Source of the DNA: a candidate division TA06 bacterium JGI_Cruoil_03_38_101 | GTDB lineage: Bacteria > Hydrothermota > UBA3072 | Direction of reading: 5' to 3' | DNA: 40,446 bases | NCBI GenBank assembly: GCA_002215665.1 | Contig: NGFL01000023.1 | Span: 24,329 to 64,774, forward strand | In this document: positions 37,299-40,446 of the stretch, piece by piece | Numbering within the stretch: position 1 is the stretch's first letter | Layout of the letters: each line of letters begins with the position of its first letter | The notes under the pieces: generated by a model | What the model was told of the DNA's origin: nothing | The model's input: the letters and a program-made list of their open reading frames with translations, nothing else | The model's database searches: none | Made by a program: the position numbers and the translations under genes

Positions 37299-38498
37299 TT
37301 AGCCCTCACTTTTAATGATATTACATTCCTTATGTTTATTCAAGATTTCATCTGCTAACCTATCCAACGCTCTGAAATCATCTTCTTTTGGAAATCCTTT
37401 TATAACAACGGGAGCCAGTATTTCTACCTTTAAATTGGTAATTACCCCTGTAAGTTGTTCTATCATTTTACCACCCCAGCCATAGGATCCGATGATTGAC
37501 GCAAATTTCAACTTTGGCCTTAAGGCATTTGCAAGATAAGCCGCATAAACGACATTTGGATGCGGGCCAACTAATACTGTGGGTGAGCCAATTACAATTG
37601 TAGCAGCATCTACTAATGCCATCGCCAATTTTCCAATGTCAGTCTTCGCCAGATTGAACTGCTTCACAGTTATACCTCTTTCAATCAAACATCTTACGAA
37701 GTAATCCACCATTTTCTTTGTGCTACCATGCATTGAGACGTAAGGTATAACAACTTCATTTTTTACCTCGTCAGAAACCCAATCTCTATAGGCATTGAGA
37801 ATAAAATCAGGTTTATTATAGATTGGACCATGACTTGGTGCAATAATATCTATCTTTAAATCTTTTATCTTCTCCAGATTTTTCTTAATTGCTTTTCTAA
37901 AAGGCATCATTATTTCTGCATAGTACCTCTTTGCTGCCTCATAAACTGTTAACTCATCGGTTACAAACAATTCACTTGTTGCGAGGTGAGAACCGAAAAA
38001 ATCACAGGTAAACAAAATTTTGTCTTCTCTCAGGTATGTGAGCATTGTTTCTGGCCAGTGAACCCAAGGCGCATGAATGAACCACAGCGTTTTATCGCCC
38101 AATGAGAATGTCTCCCCATCATCCACTATTATGAATTTATCATCAGGGATTAAAAGCAAATCCATAAGCATAGATTTACATTTGGGTGTGCAAACGACCC
38201 TGGATGAGGGATAAATATCGAGGATTTTTGGTAAAGATCCTGAATGATCCTGCTCGGCGTGGTTAGCGATAACATAATCTACAACTTTGACCTCAAGTCG
38301 TTTGAGATTCTCTATCAATGCGTCTTCCATCGTTGGGTCCACTGTATCTATCAGAGCTGTCTTTTCTCCACCCTTAACCAAATAGGCATTATAGCTAGTC
38401 CCGTCGGGCAGAGGTATGAGTTCATCAAATAATCTTCTATCCCAATCAACGGCTCCAACTGAGTAAATATTTGGTTTTAATTGCCTTGCCACACTCAT
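37299..38498 (-). CDS. Flavodiiron protein (A-type, FprA/ROO family)
   Basis: ANHAEQDHSGSLP, TCDFFGSHLA, C-terminal flavodoxin domain VVIPYVSMHGSTKKM. Confidence 0.95.
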   Translation of the reverse strand: MSVARQLKPNIYSVGAVDWDRRLFDELIPLPDGTSYNAYLVKGGEKTALIDTVDPTMEDALIENLKRLEVKVVDYVIANHAEQDHSGSLPKILDIYPSSRVVCTPKCKSMLMDLLLIPDDKFIIVDDGETFSLGDKTLWFIHAPWVHWPETMLTYLREDKILFTCDFFGSHLATSELFVTDELTVYEAAKRYYAEIMMPFRKAIKKNLEKIKDLKIDIIAPSHGPIYNKPDFILNAYRDWVSDEVKNEVVIPYVSMHGSTKKMVDYFVRCLIERGITVKQFNLAKTDIGKLAMALVDAATIVIGSPTVLVGPHPNVVYAAYLANALRPKLKFASIIGSYGWGGKMIEQLTGVITNLKVEILAPVVIKGFPKEDDFRALDRLADEILNKHKECNIIKSEG

Positions 38499-38500
38499 TT

Positions 38501-39190
38501 CTATTCTACTCTTTCAAACTCATCTTTACTGGCACTACATACAGGGCATACCCAATCGTTAGGAATATCTTCAAATTTTGTTCCCGGTGCTATTCCACCA
38601 TCTGGGTCACCTTTTTCTGGGTCATACACATATCCGCAGACTTCGCACCTGTATTTAGCCATCTTTTCAACCTCCTTTTTTATTTCTTCTTTAATATACG
38701 TCGGCGCGGTCTTCGGTGCTTTACCACGCTTCACTTCATGATAATAGGCATAGGTCATAGGCTCTTTATCATTAATGATTTCGGCTTCTACTACTTTCCC
38801 AATAAAAACAGTGTGAGTTCCAACATTAACTTCTTTAATTACTTCGGCAGTAAGATAGGCAACAGCATTTTCTAAAACTATAGGAACATCGGCATTGCTA
38901 ACCTTATAATTTACATCTTTGAACTTATCTATCTTTACACCAGATTTGAAGCCAAAATGCCCGATAAATTTCATTGGAGTCTCTTTTGATAGAATTGAAA
39001 TGGCAAATTTTCGACTTTCTTTAATAAATTGATGAGTAAGATTTTGTTTATTGATACTCACTGCTATAGTTGGTGGCTCTGATGTAACTTGAAAAACAGT
39101 ATTTGCAATCTGTCCGTTAAAATTATTCCCCTTCTTAGAACTCACCACATATAAGCCGTAACTAAACTTATGTAAAGTTTTATAATTCAT
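38501..39190 (-). CDS. Flavin reductase-rubredoxin fusion (high-molecular-weight rubredoxin, Hrb-like)
   Basis: N-terminal split-barrel flavin reductase ([40 protein letters not shown]) plus C-terminal rubredoxin ([44 protein letters not shown]). Confidence 0.93.
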   Translation of the reverse strand: MNYKTLHKFSYGLYVVSSKKGNNFNGQIANTVFQVTSEPPTIAVSINKQNLTHQFIKESRKFAISILSKETPMKFIGHFGFKSGVKIDKFKDVNYKVSNADVPIVLENAVAYLTAEVIKEVNVGTHTVFIGKVVEAEIINDKEPMTYAYYHEVKRGKAPKTAPTYIKEEIKKEVEKMAKYRCEVCGYVYDPEKGDPDGGIAPGTKFEDIPNDWVCPVCSASKDEFERVE

Positions 39191-39242
39191 TTCTTCTTTT
39201 CCTTTTTAATAAAATTTTAACCAGTCTTTGACCCAGAAATGT

Positions 39243-39309
39243 AAATTTAGCCCTCATTAACTTCTATATTACTTGATTTTGTCATATTGTCAAGAACCGG
39301 GCTAAATTT
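39243..39309. repeat. 11-bp perfect inverted repeat flanking the redox-island promoter
   Basis: aaatttagccc (39243-39253) and gggctaaattt (39299-39309), 45-nt spacer containing the -35 and -10. Confidence 0.75.
39266..39293 (-). promoter_or_regulatory. Promoter of the redox island (hrb-fprA...)
   Basis: Minus strand TTGACA (39293-39288)-N16-TAATAT (39271-39266). Confidence 0.65.
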
Positions 39310-39315
39310 CTCATA

Positions 39316-39672
39316 TTACATCCTTCCTTTTTCTACCTCGCGATAAATTGCTATCCATGGGCTTCCAAAGAATTCTCTTTCTTCCCTCGTTGCCCTTCGA
39401 TAATCTCCCTTTCCACCCTTTCTGTATTTCCCAAAGGGTTCCAGACGAGACTCGGGTTTGTGTGAGTAGGCATAAAGCCTGTTTGCAAGGTATGTCGCCA
39501 CTGTGTATCTTTTCTTTTCGCCAAATAAACCAAATCTCTCAACGAGTTTCTGCCATTCATCAGGAAATAACTTCTTGAAGACTTCCATAAAATCAAGGAT
39601 AGTGAAAGAACTCTTGGGTAATTTTTTTATCGTTTTAATAATTTTTCTCTCTTCAAGAATTGTCATTTTCAT
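39316..39672 (-). CDS. Hypothetical protein (118 aa)
   Basis: MKMTILEERKIIKTIKKLPKSSFTILDFMEVFKKLFPDEWQKLVERFG...; ATGA overlap with the upstream small ORF. Confidence 0.6.
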   Translation of the reverse strand: MKMTILEERKIIKTIKKLPKSSFTILDFMEVFKKLFPDEWQKLVERFGLFGEKKRYTVATYLANRLYAYSHKPESRLEPFGKYRKGGKGDYRRATREEREFFGSPWIAIYREVEKGRM

Positions 39673-39797
39673 TTCTTTCTCATCTCTTTAAGTTGGTTTA
39701 AAGCTTCCCCATATTTCTTGCTTCCTTTAGCCCAATCGTTGAGCTTCTCGCAAGGAAAATCCTCACAATGATAGCAAAAATCCAATCCTTTCTTCAT
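39669..39797 (-). CDS. 42-aa Cys-rich ORF resembling the C-terminal part of DUF3795 proteins
   Basis: MKKGLDFCYHCEDFPCEKLNDWAKGSKKYGEALNQLKEMRKK*; ggaaggaagtaagtATG; TGA overlaps the ATG of 39672. Confidence 0.45.
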   Translation of the reverse strand: MKKGLDFCYHCEDFPCEKLNDWAKGSKKYGEALNQLKEMRKK

Positions 39798-39961
39798 ACT
39801 TACTTCCTTCCGCTTCTTGATACCGCAATTTCACATAAGGTCCTCGGTGCAAAAGAAGTTCAGCGAAGCAGAATTTGGGTGTAGTGAAACCAAGCTTTTT
39901 ACCCGCTATTGTATGAAGTTGCGACTTCGTTTTTGCCTGAAACATTTCAAGAGATGTTATC

Positions 39962-40446
39962 TCAATATTTAAACAGATAGTTATATATAACACTACCCTG
40001 ATACATTAGAAAGAAAAATGCCACGGTTATTACCTGAACGACCTTAGCCCGCTGAGTTACCAGATTGAAGGCTCTACAAAATTTCGCCCGTACTGCTCCA
40101 AAAAAGAGCACAAGAAATATTGCTGATGTGATAATTCCAGGTATCCAGATAACCATGGGAGGTATGGAACCAAAACGCACGATATTTGCCATGTCACCCC
40201 TCGGTACAATCCCACGAATAATTGTGTAGTTAGACCACCCACCAATTCCAAAAAAAGCAAGGCTATAGAAGAAAAACAATAAGGCTCTACGACCAATTGT
40301 GTTTTGCCAATAAAATTTTAGTAGAAAAATAAGAGATAAACAAGCAAAAAGGAAGTTGACAAAAGGCCCTGCAGCTGCGATTGTTACCCCCTGCCAACCG
40401 GGGAGCTCCGCAACCTTACTATAATCTACATTTTCATCAATGCCAA
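39962..40446 (-). CDS. Multi-TM membrane protein, possibly M50-peptidase-like, partial (runs off the window end)
   Basis: Frame open to the window edge: IDENVDYSKVAELPGWQGVTIAAAGPFVNFLFACLSLIFLLKFYWQNTIGRRALLFFFYSLAFFGIGGWSNYTIIRGIVPRGDMANIVRFG... Confidence 0.5.
   Translation of the reverse strand, partial: GIDENVDYSKVAELPGWQGVTIAAAGPFVNFLFACLSLIFLLKFYWQNTIGRRALLFFFYSLAFFGIGGWSNYTIIRGIVPRGDMANIVRFGSIPPMVIWIPGIITSAIFLVLFFGAVRAKFCRAFNLVTQRAKVVQVITVAFFFLMYQGSVIYNYLFKY

Noticed and set aside
39763-39993. 76-aa ORF MLYITICLNIEITSLEMFQAK... as an independent gene
   Set aside because: Its start lies in the tail of the partial membrane protein gene and its end overlaps the better-supported 39669-39797 ORF out of frame; no clear SD or family.
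1-40446. CRISPR arrays, tRNA or rRNA genes
   Set aside because: No regularly spaced direct repeats, tRNA cloverleaf signatures or rRNA-like tracts recognised by eye; a tRNAscan/Infernal run would be needed to exclude small RNAs.

Overview
The window looks like a bacterial chromosome segment from a lineage with GWxTD-domain proteins, probably a candidate phylum in the WOR-3/Hydrothermae range; that placement is inferred from gene content only. From left to right it holds: a V-type ATPase operon (E partial, K, I, H-like; minus strand); a REP-associated-type Y1 transposase flanked by 24-bp inverted repeats; grpE-dnaK-dnaJ; a glycosyltransferase/GH130/alpha-beta hydrolase cluster; a translation block (proS-rimP-nusA-infB-DUF503-rbfA-nrnA); a type IV pilus motor and regulation operon (two PilB-like ATPases, PilT, PilC, PilS, PilR); two tandem GWxTD proteins; class II aldolase and phosphofructokinase; a beta-barrel-like exported protein; and an anaerobic oxygen/NO detoxification island (Hrb-type flavin reductase-rubredoxin, flavodiiron protein, desulforedoxin-like protein, Dps-like ferritin, superoxide reductase, peroxiredoxin). 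No rRNA, tRNA or CRISPR array was recognised. The most notable observations are: (1) three genes with no plausible AUG/GUG/UUG start at the expected N-terminus, each with an in-frame ATA, two of them well placed behind a Shine-Dalgarno; (2) six genes whose consensus TTGACA-N16/17-TATAAT-like promoter puts the start codon at the predicted +1, suggesting widespread leaderless initiation; (3) the transposase inverted repeat supplies the -35 box of its own leaderless promoter; (4) a perfect 11-bp inverted repeat brackets the redox-island promoter.
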